Of a DNA stretch of 64,000 nucleotides, positions 48,815 through 58,600 are shown in pieces. A program made the translations under genes and the position numbers. The stretch lies in the IMG/VR virus record IMGVR_UViG_3300035181_002093, positions 1-64,000 of that record; one strand, 5' to 3'. Origin of the DNA: a virus. Below the pieces are notes generated by a model. The model had not been told where the DNA came from. It searched no databases and saw nothing but the letters and a program-made list of their open reading frames with translations. Position 1 is the first letter of the stretch. Each line of letters opens with the position of its first letter.

Positions 48815-50101
48815 TCACGACGGGCTCGCAGCCTGCGCTTCCTTCTGTGCTGCGATCTTGGCCTGGTGCAGACGCTTGAGGCCGTCCATGAAGACGGGCT
48901 CCTGTCCCAGCTTCTGATTCAGGACCAGCAGGAAGTTCTTGGCCTCGGTGCCCATGCGGTTGGCTTCATCGGTGAGCTTCTGGATGAACGACACCAGGAT
49001 CTCCTCGGGCAGGTCTCCGATGAAGACGGACAACTGCTTCACGATCGACTCGGGCTTCTTGGAGAGATCCGCGAAGATGCGCGTCGCCAGGCCCATCGAC
49101 AGCTCGGTGACCTTGTCCAGGCGGCCCTCACCCTCCTTGGGGATGTACTTCTTGAAACGCTTGCGCGTCTCCGTGTCGGGGCCGTAGCTGTTCAGCACGT
49201 CGTCCGGCGTGACGACCATCGTGTTGTCACGCACGAAGTCGAGAAACGCAGTGGCCGATGCCGAGCCGATCGCGCCTGCGATGGCCGCTCGTCCGATGGA
49301 GCTGTTCAGCGGGACCTTGGCCTCCTCGAACTGCACGCAGATGCGCGAGACGGTCTCCCAGGTGGCCGGGCAAGCGAACGCCTTGCCGGCGAGCGCGGCC
49401 ATCTCGTCGTACCCGTGGCTGGGCTGCGCGCCGAGATGTCCGATGACGTGCTCATGGAAGCTCGCGTCCATCGCGTACTTCATGAAGTCGCCGTAGTTGT
49501 AGGCGACGCCGACGGACTGCAGGCGTCGACGCATCGCCGGGTCCCGCTCGAACTCGTTGACGTTCATGCCGCCGCCCGACGGGTTCATCGTCACCACGAT
49601 CTGGATGCAGTCGTGGAGCTTGATGTCGCCGATCATGCGATCGCCGATCAGCACGAAGGCCGCACGTGTCACCGACTTGTCGACGGCACGATTCAGCTCC
49701 TCGATCGAGAGGATCGGGCACATGTCCTTGGGGACCTTGCCCTTGAACTTCTTGCCCATCTGCTCAGCCCACTCGATGATGGGCTGGAACAGACGCGGCA
49801 CGCGCTGGTCGAAGTACTGCTTCGTGTCGCTCGCCGTGGTCGGGATGAAGAAGCCCTCCTGGGTCGCGGTCGGCATGTGCAACGCGACGTAGGGCACGCC
49901 CTTGCCGCCGTTCCGGCGCTTGGCAACCTGCGTCGGGATGGCCGTCTTACCGATGCCCGACGGACCGATCGCACACACCACCGTGCGTGTGCCGGCGTTC
50001 AGATTGATCAACTCCTCGAACACGCGAGGTGTGACCATCTCGACGCCGAGCTTGGAGGCGAAGGTTTCTTCCATCGAAGCCTTGGTGTCAGCAGTACTCA
50101 T
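48815..50101 (-). CDS. MoxR-like AAA+ ATPase
   Basis: The 428-residue protein has Walker A G-P-S-G-I-G-K-T (residues 46-53), Walker B ILSIEELNRA, sensor-1-like IQIVVTMNPSGG and an arginine-rich FERDPAMRRRL. This order is that of MoxR/DUF-type AAA+ proteins that work with VWA partners. The C-terminal 200 residues are helical. Ribosome site TAGGAG lies 6 bases before the ATG. The VWA partner is 1.7 kb downstream, separated by a rightward two-gene unit. Confidence 0.82.
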   Translation of the reverse strand: MSTADTKASMEETFASKLGVEMVTPRVFEELINLNAGTRTVVCAIGPSGIGKTAIPTQVAKRRNGGKGVPYVALHMPTATQEGFFIPTTASDTKQYFDQRVPRLFQPIIEWAEQMGKKFKGKVPKDMCPILSIEELNRAVDKSVTRAAFVLIGDRMIGDIKLHDCIQIVVTMNPSGGGMNVNEFERDPAMRRRLQSVGVAYNYGDFMKYAMDASFHEHVIGHLGAQPSHGYDEMAALAGKAFACPATWETVSRICVQFEEAKVPLNSSIGRAAIAGAIGSASATAFLDFVRDNTMVVTPDDVLNSYGPDTETRKRFKKYIPKEGEGRLDKVTELSMGLATRIFADLSKKPESIVKQLSVFIGDLPEEILVSFIQKLTDEANRMGTEAKNFLLVLNQKLGQEPVFMDGLKRLHQAKIAAQKEAQAASPS

Positions 50102-50126
50102 TTCATTCTCCTAGGTTCCCGTTGAT

Positions 50127-51740
50127 ATGTCGGAAGAGGTTTATCGTTCAACCATCGCGCAGGGGATGTTCTACGTCGACGGCAAGCCTTTGTCGCTCGA
50201 GGACTACCCGATGTTTGGCGCGGTGTACGACGGCAAGTACCCGCGCCTGCTCTTGAAGACGGGACGACAGGTCACCAAGTCGACCACGCTCGCCGCCTTC
50301 ATGATCGCGGAGGCCGTCGCGACCCCGAACTTCAAGTCCTACTACGTCTCGCCGACGCAGGAACAGACTCGTAAGTTCTCGCACACCCGCGTCGCCAAGA
50401 TTCTCGCCTACAGCCCAGACCTTCGGAAGGGTTTCGTCAACGCGAACTCCATTGACAACGTGCTCCTGCGAATGTTCAGGAACGGGTCCGAGATGGCGTT
50501 CACGTATGCGCTCGATGACCCTGATCGCGCACGCGGGTACTCCGCTGATCGTTGCAATTTCGACGAGGTGCAAGACATTCTCTACGAGTCGGTCATTCCC
50601 GTCATCGAGGAATGTATGGCCAACTCGAGCTATCAGTATTCGGCCTACGCTGGAACGCCCAAGACGATGGAGAACACCATCGAATTCTTGTGGTCCCAGT
50701 CATCACAGACCGAATGGTGCATGCGCTGCAAAGCATGCAACAAGTGGACGTTCATCGATAGCGTGAAGGGGTTGGGCAAGCTGGGCCCTGTCTGTATTGG
50801 CTGTGGTACGTACCTCGATCCGCGTAAGGGTCAGTGGGTCGACATGTCCAAGGACAAGGCGGCCGGCATCAAAGGTTTTCACATCTCGCAGGCCATCATG
50901 CCTGTCAACGTACCTGCGTCCTGGCAGCCCGGAACGTCAGGGTACGAAGCCGCAATCGAACGCTGGAACAAGCTGCTCTACAAGATGGACTCGCCCCTCT
51001 ACGGCGAGTCGCGCTTCCTGAACGAGTGCATCGGCGTCAGCACGTCGACAGGCGTGCGTCTCTTGACCAAGGAGATCCTCGAGGCGCTCTGTGATGAGAA
51101 GCACGAGATGACACGTCTGCCGCTGCCGTTGTCGAAGGAAGGCATCGTGCGCACGGTTGCCGGCGTCGACTGGTCTGGCGGTGGCGCTGAGATCAAGGGC
51201 AGCGAGGGCATGTTCAAGTCGCGCACGGTGCTCCACATCTGGGGCCAGCAAGCCGATGGACGGCTCAAGACGCTCTTCTACAAGATCTTCCCCAACGGCC
51301 ACGCGATCGGGTGGGTCGAGGAGATCGTCGAGCTGTGCAACGCCTGGGCAGTCCAGATGGTGGTGGGCGACGCCGGCGAAGGCGCCATCGGCAACTCGTT
51401 CTTGCGCGCGAAGCTCGGCGACCACCGCGTCACCTCCATTCGATACATGGCGCTGTCCAAGCCCTACGAGTGGAACCCGAACGGCATGGTCTACAACGCC
51501 GACCGCACCACGATGATCGACAACTTCGCACGGCAGCTCCTGCACAAGCAGCTGATCTACCCGATGCTGAAACAGGCCCAGCCTGCCATCAACGACATCC
51601 TCAACGTCTACGAGGAAGTCACGATGCAAGGACGCAAGGTGTGGCGCCACTCTCCGACGATGCCCGATGACTGCCTGCATGCACAGCTGTTCGGCTGGTT
51701 CGCGTGGATCATCCTGACGCAGAACTACAAGTTCTTGTGA
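50127..51740 (+). CDS. terL: Terminase large subunit (GpA-like)
   Basis: The terminase packages DNA into the prohead. The 537-residue protein has an ATPase domain with Walker A G46-R-Q-V-T-K51-S-T and Walker B CNFDEVQDI (D146, E147). A zinc knuckle lies between domains (CMRCKACNKW and CIGCG), and an RNase H-like nuclease follows with VAGVDWSGGG, VVGDAGEG and a final PDDCLHAQ. No Shine-Dalgarno sequence is visible before ATG 50127, only 25 bases from the divergent ATPase gene. No small subunit is recognised nearby. Confidence 0.88.
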   Translation: MSEEVYRSTIAQGMFYVDGKPLSLEDYPMFGAVYDGKYPRLLLKTGRQVTKSTTLAAFMIAEAVATPNFKSYYVSPTQEQTRKFSHTRVAKILAYSPDLRKGFVNANSIDNVLLRMFRNGSEMAFTYALDDPDRARGYSADRCNFDEVQDILYESVIPVIEECMANSSYQYSAYAGTPKTMENTIEFLWSQSSQTEWCMRCKACNKWTFIDSVKGLGKLGPVCIGCGTYLDPRKGQWVDMSKDKAAGIKGFHISQAIMPVNVPASWQPGTSGYEAAIERWNKLLYKMDSPLYGESRFLNECIGVSTSTGVRLLTKEILEALCDEKHEMTRLPLPLSKEGIVRTVAGVDWSGGGAEIKGSEGMFKSRTVLHIWGQQADGRLKTLFYKIFPNGHAIGWVEEIVELCNAWAVQMVVGDAGEGAIGNSFLRAKLGDHRVTSIRYMALSKPYEWNPNGMVYNADRTTMIDNFARQLLHKQLIYPMLKQAQPAINDILNVYEEVTMQGRKVWRHSPTMPDDCLHAQLFGWFAWIILTQNYKFL

Positions 51741-51743
51741 GGG

Positions 51744-51816
51744 TGGACTCGAGGGGGATCGAACCCCTGACATCTAGCTTGCAAAGCTAGCGCTCTCCCA
51801 GCTGAGCTACGAGCCC
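51744..51816 (-). tRNA. tRNA-Ala (UGC anticodon)
   Basis: The minus strand folds as a full cloverleaf: acceptor GGGCTCG/CGAGTCC (one G-U), D arm GCTC...GAGC, anticodon stem CTAGC with loop TTTGCAA (anticodon TGC), and T arm CAGGGGTTCGATCCCCCTC. The CCA end is not encoded. It reads GCA (and by wobble other GCN) codons. Confidence 0.95.
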
Positions 51817-51818
51817 GG

Positions 51819-51889
51819 TTCGCGGAGAAGGACTCGAACCTTCATAAACGGCGTCAAAGGCCGTTGTCCTGCCATTGAACGATCCGCGA
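51819..51889 (-). tRNA. tRNA-Gln (UUG anticodon)
   Basis: The acceptor TCGCGGA/TCCGCGA, D stem GTTC/GGAC, anticodon stem ACGGC/GCCGT with loop CTTTGAC (anticodon TTG), and T arm GAAGGTTCGAGTCCTTC are all present. CCA is not encoded. It lies 2 bases upstream of tRNA-Ala in transcription order, so they are probably one precursor. It reads CAA, a codon likely to be rare in a GC-rich host. Confidence 0.93.
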
Positions 51890-51896
51890 GAAGCCG

Positions 51897-52463
51897 TCAG
51901 TGTACGGTCGGAAACACGGAGACGTACATCTCCATCAGCTTCAGGTAGACCTCGCGACACGCGCGAGCGTCTCCCATCGCGCGGTGCGCTTCGTGCTCGA
52001 TGCCGAAGTGCGCTGACAGCGTCACGAGCTTGAGGTTCGGAACGTGACCTGCCTTGAGCAGTGGCGTCGCGAGCGCGACCGTGTCGATCTTGTGGTAGTC
52101 GCCGTTCCAGCGTTGGCTGCGTTGCGCCATCGCCATCTCGAAGAAGGACCAGTCGAACGGCGTGTTGTGCGCGACGAACACCGAGTCGCGCCCCAAGCCC
52201 AACATCTTCACCATGGCGATGTCGAGGTCGATGGCCTCCGATGCCCACTTCTCGGTGGTGTAGCCGTTGATGCGTGCCGCCCCAGGGTCGACGGGCTTCT
52301 TCGGGATGACCTTGGCGGAGTACTCGTTCAGGACATGTTGTCCTGACGGGTCCGTCACGATACAGGCCACCTCGACCATGTCAGCGACGGCGGGGTTGAG
52401 CCCTCCGGTCTCACAGTCGAAGAAGAAGAGGTTGCAGTCCTTCATGGCGGGGCGTGGCGGCAT
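51897..52463 (-). CDS. DEDDh 3'-5' exonuclease (DnaQ-like)
   Basis: The 188-residue protein has Exo I FFFDCETGG (D-x-E), Exo II FVAHNTPFDWSFF and Exo III H-R-A-M-G-D-A-R-A. This is the DEDDh signature of DnaQ/oligoribonuclease-type exonucleases. ATG 52463 has AGAGGA 7 bases upstream. It probably degrades or proofreads DNA or RNA ends. The adjacent polymerase has its own exonuclease, so this is a separate activity. Confidence 0.88.
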   Translation of the reverse strand: MPPRPAMKDCNLFFFDCETGGLNPAVADMVEVACIVTDPSGQHVLNEYSAKVIPKKPVDPGAARINGYTTEKWASEAIDLDIAMVKMLGLGRDSVFVAHNTPFDWSFFEMAMAQRSQRWNGDYHKIDTVALATPLLKAGHVPNLKLVTLSAHFGIEHEAHRAMGDARACREVYLKLMEMYVSVFPTVH

Positions 52464-52502
52464 TGATGGTCCTCTGCGAAATCTTATACCAGAAAGGTAG
52501 GT

Positions 52503-52667
52503 TTATTTAGCAAGCACGACGGCGCGCGGAAGACGGTCCTGGAGATCTTTTTCGTGACCACACGTCCAGCCGTCTCCGCCGCACGTGACCTCCAGGTCGA
52601 TCGATACCTGACACACCCCAGGCGGGATCCGGAGGAGCACCACCACCAGGAATGCGATGAGCCACAT
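52503..52667 (-). CDS. Small membrane-anchored or exported protein, 54 aa
   Basis: This short frame starts at ATG 52667, overlapping the polymerase stop by one base (TGATG), and ends at TAA 52505-52503. The N-terminus MWLIAFLVVVLLRIP is a strong membrane or signal segment, followed by a small polar domain with CQVSIDLEVTCG and a third Cys in WTCGHE, possibly disulfide-linked outside the membrane. The function is unknown. The overlap with the polymerase and the membrane segment support reality. Confidence 0.55.
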   Translation of the reverse strand: MWLIAFLVVVLLRIPPGVCQVSIDLEVTCGGDGWTCGHEKDLQDRLPRAVVLAK

Positions 52668-55624
52668 CACGACGCGACCTCTGCAATCTCGGCGATCGCC
52701 TCGCGCTCCTTGCGCTCCTCGTCGTCTTCACGCAGATCGTTGAGGGATTCCTCGTCCAGTTCGACCAGGAACTCCTCGTCGGGCGTCATCACCTTCTGAG
52801 GGTTCCGGGTGATGTAGTCGGACAGGGCGATCGTTTCGCCGTAGCTCGGACCGACGCTCACGTCGTGTGCGAACGCGACGGGCAGCCAGGGGAACTTCTG
52901 ACTGACACGCTCCACGCAGTAGTAGTCGAAGAATGCCTGCGCCTGGGGGAGGTACTTCTTCTTGATGGTGCCGACGATCGAGTCGTGCACCGTGATGCAG
53001 CAACGGCCGCCCAGCTGGCCGATGTTCTCGAAGATCTCGATCAGCTGCGCCACGACGATATCCGACGACGTCGACTGGATCTTCATGTTCTTGCCACGAC
53101 GTTCGGCCTGCCCCCGGAAGAAGCCGTTGACCGTCTGAAGCGGGAACCGACGGCGGCGTCCGAACAACGTCTCGACGAAGCCCTTCGAGTGGATCTGCGA
53201 CACCACTTCGTCCATGTAGTCGCGCAAGGACGGGAAGCGGTTGAACAGCTTGTCGATGACGTTCTGCGCAGCCTCTTCCGAGATGCCGGCTGTTTCGGCG
53301 ATCTTCTTCGCCATCGCACCATAGAGAATGCCGAACACGACACGCTTCACGGTCGTGCGTGTCTTGCCCATCTCGTCGCTAATGTCCTTCTGTGCCTCGA
53401 CCTCCTCGTACGGGATGCCGAAGATCTCCTGCGTGAACCAGCTGTGGACATCGAGCCCGTCGTTCAGCGCCTTGATCAACTGCGGGTCAGGCGCGTACGC
53501 CGTGAACACGCGAATCTCCGCACCTTTCCAGTCCACGTTGAAGATCAGCTCTTCCTCGGGGTCATCCGGGATGAAGATTTTCTTGATGTTGACGCCGGCC
53601 AGCTTCTTCGGCTGGTTCTGCATGTTGACGTTCGAGGAGGACAGTCGCCCCGTCGATGTGCCGTGCAGGTGGAAGCTGGTGTGCAGATAGCCGTCGTACT
53701 CCGACAACATCTTGATGTCGTGGACGAACCCGGTCAGCGCTTTGTGTGCCGACCGATACTCGAGCAGCGTCTTGGAGAACGGACATTTCATGCGCTCGAC
53801 GAGCGCCTTGAGCATCTTCTTGTCGGTCTTGTACTTGTTCGACTTCTTGTTTCGCTCGAGCCAGTCGTTGTCGTAGGCGACACGTGTGCCGTCTGGCTGA
53901 GGCACCCCCTTGTTGTAGAGGATGTATGCGATGTCTGCCGTCGAGTTGGGATTGAACTCGGTCCCCTTTTCGGGATCCCACATCTCGGCGAGGATCTTCT
54001 TCTTCTCATCGACGATCTTGCTCAGGTCGATCTCGAGCTTCTCGATGTACGGCCGGTCGACACGGAAGCCCGTGAACTCCATGCTCCCAAGCACACGCGA
54101 CGCTGGAACACAGTGCGAGGCCATGAGCGCACGCGCGTGCTGCTGGAAGCCTTCTTGTTGCATACGCACGAACTGATGACGCAGAAGACGGCGCGTCAGG
54201 TCCGTGTCGACAGCGGCGTAGATGAGCAGCGTATCGAGGGCCACGCGCTCGTAGCCTTCATCGAAGACCTGCTTCTTGCGGTCCTTCTTGGTCCCGAACA
54301 AGTAGGCCTCGAGTTCCTTCTTGCTCATCTCCATCGTCAGGCCGTCTTCGATGCCCGCGATGCCCTTCTTCGGCTTGCCCTTGCGCGCCTTGACGAGAAC
54401 CGTGCGCACCCCCTCCTCTTCCGGGGTGAGCTGTTCGGCCAACTCCTGCACCTTGTCAGCGTAGTTGCTGAACATCGGGAAGTAGCTGCGCCCCAACGTC
54501 TTGAGGCCATACGAGCCTGTCATGTCCTCGCGGAGCAAGTGCTCCCCAAGCATCGAGTCCCAGGCGACGTTGTTGACGCGCCAGCCGTGTCGCAGCTCGA
54601 GGAACTTGAGGTCGAACTTGGCGTTGTGGAAGACCTTGGGCTTGGGACACTCGAGCACGCGCTTGACATGTCCGATGACCTCTTCAAGCTCTTCGGGACT
54701 CCACGGAGATTCCCGATGGAACAATGGGATTGCAGTCGCGCACCCAGTGTCCCATGCGAACGAGACACACAGAACCTTCGCATCCTTGCGATGCGGGTTG
54801 ACGGTGTTGGTCTCAGTATCCACCGCGATGGCACACTGCGCGGCGGTCTTGGCACCTGTGACTACATGGTCAATAATCGTGTCACAGACCTCTTTGACCT
54901 CCGCAACCGTTTGCGGAATCCGATAGTCCTTGGTGATCTCCTCGATCGTAGCGTTGGTCCCCGCTTCATCAACACCACCCGCGATGCGGATGGCGCGTAC
55001 AACGTCCGCGTAGAACAGGTTGTAAAGGCCCGTCTTGGAGACCAGGTGCTTAGTCGAAAAGGTTGGAAGGACCTTGTACGCAACGCCGTCGATTTCGATG
55101 TTGAGAAGCCGCCCGCGCGATTCCATGAACGCGTTGTCGCGATACCCGAGAGCCTTGAGAGCGGTCGCTCCGAACGCCACGACGATCTTCGGCTTGTGGT
55201 CCTTCAACTCACGGCGGAGATAGTCCGAGCAGCGTTTGATGGTCGCGGCACTCGCAGTCGCGCTCTGGTCACGCCCGTCTTCGACCTGACACTTGACGGC
55301 GTACGTGTCCCATTTGGTCAGGAACTCCATGCGCAGGTTTCCGCCCGTGCGCTTGTCCAGCTCCTTCAACTCCTTCCAGAGAGTACGGATGATGCGTCCA
55401 CCGCGCCCGTAGAACACCTGCTGGTTGTTGGTGGACCAGGACGACGGGGACTCGGACACGAACATGATGTCCACGCTGCCACGCCAACCCTGACCCTTCA
55501 CACACGCCTTGTCGAACAGGTCGCAGCCCCGGCAGGGGAACGGTTTCTGTTTCGATTCACCCTCCAGGCTCAGGGACGGATCGTCCACGGAGATCGCCGG
55601 AGGCTTGTCTTTCTTGGCAGCCAC
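52667..55624 (-). CDS. DNA polymerase I (family A) with N-terminal UDG-like domain
   Basis: The 985-residue protein starts with a family-4 uracil-DNA-glycosylase-like domain (residues about 28-215) with Cys at 31, 34, 41 and 112, FVSESPSSW, VVAFGATALKALG and a STKH motif. A 3'-5' exonuclease follows (Exo I D269-T-E271; NAKFDLKFL; YAAVDTDLT). The polymerase has motif A VDWKGAEIRVF, motif B KRVVFGILYGA and motif C ITVHDSI. Motif C has H-D-S rather than the common H-D-E. A UDG-like N-terminus is, from memory, also present in SPO1-type phage polymerases. It lies upstream of the exonuclease gene, with the primase-helicase next. Confidence 0.92.
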   Translation of the reverse strand: MAAKKDKPPAISVDDPSLSLEGESKQKPFPCRGCDLFDKACVKGQGWRGSVDIMFVSESPSSWSTNNQQVFYGRGGRIIRTLWKELKELDKRTGGNLRMEFLTKWDTYAVKCQVEDGRDQSATASAATIKRCSDYLRRELKDHKPKIVVAFGATALKALGYRDNAFMESRGRLLNIEIDGVAYKVLPTFSTKHLVSKTGLYNLFYADVVRAIRIAGGVDEAGTNATIEEITKDYRIPQTVAEVKEVCDTIIDHVVTGAKTAAQCAIAVDTETNTVNPHRKDAKVLCVSFAWDTGCATAIPLFHRESPWSPEELEEVIGHVKRVLECPKPKVFHNAKFDLKFLELRHGWRVNNVAWDSMLGEHLLREDMTGSYGLKTLGRSYFPMFSNYADKVQELAEQLTPEEEGVRTVLVKARKGKPKKGIAGIEDGLTMEMSKKELEAYLFGTKKDRKKQVFDEGYERVALDTLLIYAAVDTDLTRRLLRHQFVRMQQEGFQQHARALMASHCVPASRVLGSMEFTGFRVDRPYIEKLEIDLSKIVDEKKKILAEMWDPEKGTEFNPNSTADIAYILYNKGVPQPDGTRVAYDNDWLERNKKSNKYKTDKKMLKALVERMKCPFSKTLLEYRSAHKALTGFVHDIKMLSEYDGYLHTSFHLHGTSTGRLSSSNVNMQNQPKKLAGVNIKKIFIPDDPEEELIFNVDWKGAEIRVFTAYAPDPQLIKALNDGLDVHSWFTQEIFGIPYEEVEAQKDISDEMGKTRTTVKRVVFGILYGAMAKKIAETAGISEEAAQNVIDKLFNRFPSLRDYMDEVVSQIHSKGFVETLFGRRRRFPLQTVNGFFRGQAERRGKNMKIQSTSSDIVVAQLIEIFENIGQLGGRCCITVHDSIVGTIKKKYLPQAQAFFDYYCVERVSQKFPWLPVAFAHDVSVGPSYGETIALSDYITRNPQKVMTPDEEFLVELDEESLNDLREDDEERKEREAIAEIAEVAS

Positions 55625-55659
55625 TACAAGTCCTCCGATGTTGGCGACATAAACATATC

Positions 55660-58600
55660 CTACACGATGATGTCGTCGTCGTCCGTTCCGCTCCCGATGA
55701 TCTGCGGCTTGTCTTCGTCCACCTTGATCTCGGGATCGCCAGGGGCTGGTGCCTTAGCGTTTCCTTCGGCATAACGGGCCCGTGTCGCGTCCAGCAAGTG
55801 CTTGATCGAGAACACGGAGATCAGGTCGATGGGTTGACAGGGGCCCATCACGTCGACGAGGCGCTCGAGCACCCGCGCACGCTTCACTTCATCGTTGCCG
55901 ATGTGATGCGGCGAACGCTCCGACACCTGCTTGAGGAACGTCGGCGTCTCGGTGCGGTACCGCGTCTGCGCCAAAAGCCCCTGCGAGGCCTCGACCCAGT
56001 TCACGACCAACCACTCCTGCTTGACGTCGAGGTAGACGCCCTTCTTCGTCTTGTTGATGTCGTCCAGCTTGTTCAAGTCGCCAAGCATGACGCGGATGGT
56101 CGTCATGCCGGACATCTGGTCCTGCGTTCCGACGGTTGCCGTTTGGATCGCCGAGCCCAGGATGGTCTCGAAGATCTGCTCGTTCTCCGACGTCGTCTTG
56201 AGCCGCGCGAGTTGTTCCCGCCGGGACTCCGCGAAGTCGTACGCGAACGTCTGGTAGTTCGGGATGGGGTTGGAACCGCCGCGCTCCTTGGCCAGTTCAT
56301 CGAGCAGCTTGAGCATGGCCATCTCAGGGAACATGGCTTCACGGAAGCGCGAAGACGCATGGGCGGGCAGCTTGTTGCCTGTCACGTACTCTTGCTCGAT
56401 CGCTGCCTGGTGTTGGCGCAGCCGCAGCATGTACGGAAGCAAGCCCACCACCATGTCGTGACGGGTCTTGCTGATCAGGTGGTCGCCGAACTTGCCTGCG
56501 AGCGCCAGGACGGGGTCCTTGTGGCTTGCGTCCTTGACCAGCTCGAACTGCACGAAGCGCGACAGCGACGCGGCGTCACGCAGCGGTCGAATCGCACAGG
56601 CCACCAACGGGAAGCGTAGGTGGTAGGTCCGGCTCTCGCCGGTCGTGGTCCCGATGGACCAGTTGACGGCGGTCTCCGAGATCAAGTCACGACACAACTC
56701 GAGCACCTTGCGCACCGCGATGGACTTCGCGTCGTTGCCGCCGTAGTCCTCGAACTCCTCGAGACACAGGGTGAGGCTCGAGTTGTTGCGTTGCTGGCGG
56801 ATAGACGCGGCCGTGTAGCCCTGCATCGTGATCGCGTGCGCCACGATGTTGATGCGTGACGAGCTTCCGCCGCCTACGAAGCCCGCGGTGAACTTGCTCT
56901 TGCCGGACTCGTGTTCGGCGTTGAGGATGACCGCGGTCTGACGTGTGAAGACGTTCATCATGGCCAAGCACATCACGTAGGCCGCCAGGAACGTGCAGTC
57001 GAGTTGCTGATAGCGGAAGGCCCACCCCGTCTCGATCATGTCCTTGACCCGCACGAACAGGTCGACCAGGTCAACCGGCGTGGTCAGGTCCTTCGCGTCT
57101 ACGACGGTCTCGATCCAGGCGGCTCCCGAGTTGTCGAAGATCACGCCTTCGTGACGCGGTCCGTCGAGGGGTGTCGCGGTGAAGTTCGCACCGTCGTGCG
57201 TGAGGCAGTACACGTCACGTCCGTTCACGAGGTACGAGCGCATGCGCGTCTCCGTAGACTCGATCATGTGAATGCCCTGGCTCTTGATCGGTGCGTGGTC
57301 CATCGAAGGTAACCCCTTTGCCATCATGAGAAACGCGAAGTTCAAGTACTCACGGTACTTCTTGGACTTCATCGAGATGTTGAACTGGGACGCCTCGGGG
57401 TCGTCGCCCACGATGAACGGCGGATCTCCCACAGTGTCCTTGATGAAGTCGTAGATCGGGCCGTACTGACGCGAGACAAGCGTCTCCGCGCTGCGCTCGT
57501 CGTTCAAGACGACGGTGTCGGTTGTCCGGCTCGCCTTGTTCCAGAGTGACAAGATACGCTTACGTCCTTCGCCGTTCTGGATGCCTACCGGATGGTAGCG
57601 GTCCAGCAATGCTGTATGCAGGCGTTTGATGAACTCTTCCTCGTTGTCGTTCTTGACCAGGATGTCGTGTCGAAGAATGACCGCGTCTAGGTTGTGGTCT
57701 TTTGCTACCGCAACACAGAACGCATTGCAGACATGTTCGTCTTTGAGATAGAGGCCCCAGCGCTTGGCCGCTTGGCTGATGGTTGAAACGTCAGTCGTTC
57801 CGCTCTTGGCAATCTCCGCAGAGAATTGGTCGTAGCACCACACATCGGTGGACTCGTACATCTTCTCGTTGGTGATGTACCGAACCCACCGCGGATACCC
57901 GATTTCTCGGATGGCGTCGTCGGGGTCTTTGATCCAGACGTCAGGACGCGTCGGGTCACGCCAATCGACGTACTCCTCGGGCCAGGTGAAAACGCGGAAG
58001 GCGAGGGCCTTCGTCTTCGTCTGATCCAGGAGACGTGCGACCAGCTTGTCGCCGCCGCCGTCACGGTCAGGGACGATCCACGCACGGCTGATGCCCATCA
58101 TCAGAAGGCGATCGACGCCTTGGGCACCGCTGCCGCTGAGACCGAGTGCGATGAAGTCATCCGACTGACGCCGGATCTGTTGTGCGATCGAACAGAGCGC
58201 GTCGAACTCTCCCTCGGAGAGGTGCCCGACGAAGCCTTTGTCGGGACCGTCCATGCCGTGGTCTTCGGAGCTGAGGTACGTGCGGTAGTAGCGCAGGCCG
58301 TAGAACCCGTGGAACCCGTCCATCTCGGCTTCGTAGGAGTCCTCGACCCAGGCTTGACTGACACAAGGCTTGGCAGGCTCGCGTAGCTTGAACCGACAGA
58401 TTGACGTCGGGGTGTCATCGTACGGGAAGACAAGGTGCCCGATATACGTCTGACCCTCGGTGTACTTGCCGAAGTAGCTGCGGAAGAACTTGTACTCCTC
58501 CGACGTCACGCCGAAGTGGTTCTCGACGTCCACGATGCGCGGGAAGATACCGATCAGTTCGCGTGAGCAAAGCGTCACCCAGACGCCGAACTGATCGAAC

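Noticed and set aside
47157-48818. 553-codon minus-strand frame opposite the genes at 47169 and 48168
   Set aside because: Composition is that of an antisense frame. The rightward genes have a promoter-like motif and sensible spacing. This is less certain than the others because the rightward genes have no recognised family.
52865-55774. 969-codon open frame on the plus strand opposite the DNA polymerase
   Set aside because: It is the antisense image of a GC-rich coding region. The product is His/Arg/Asp/Leu-rich without motifs, while the opposite strand has all polymerase and exonuclease motifs.
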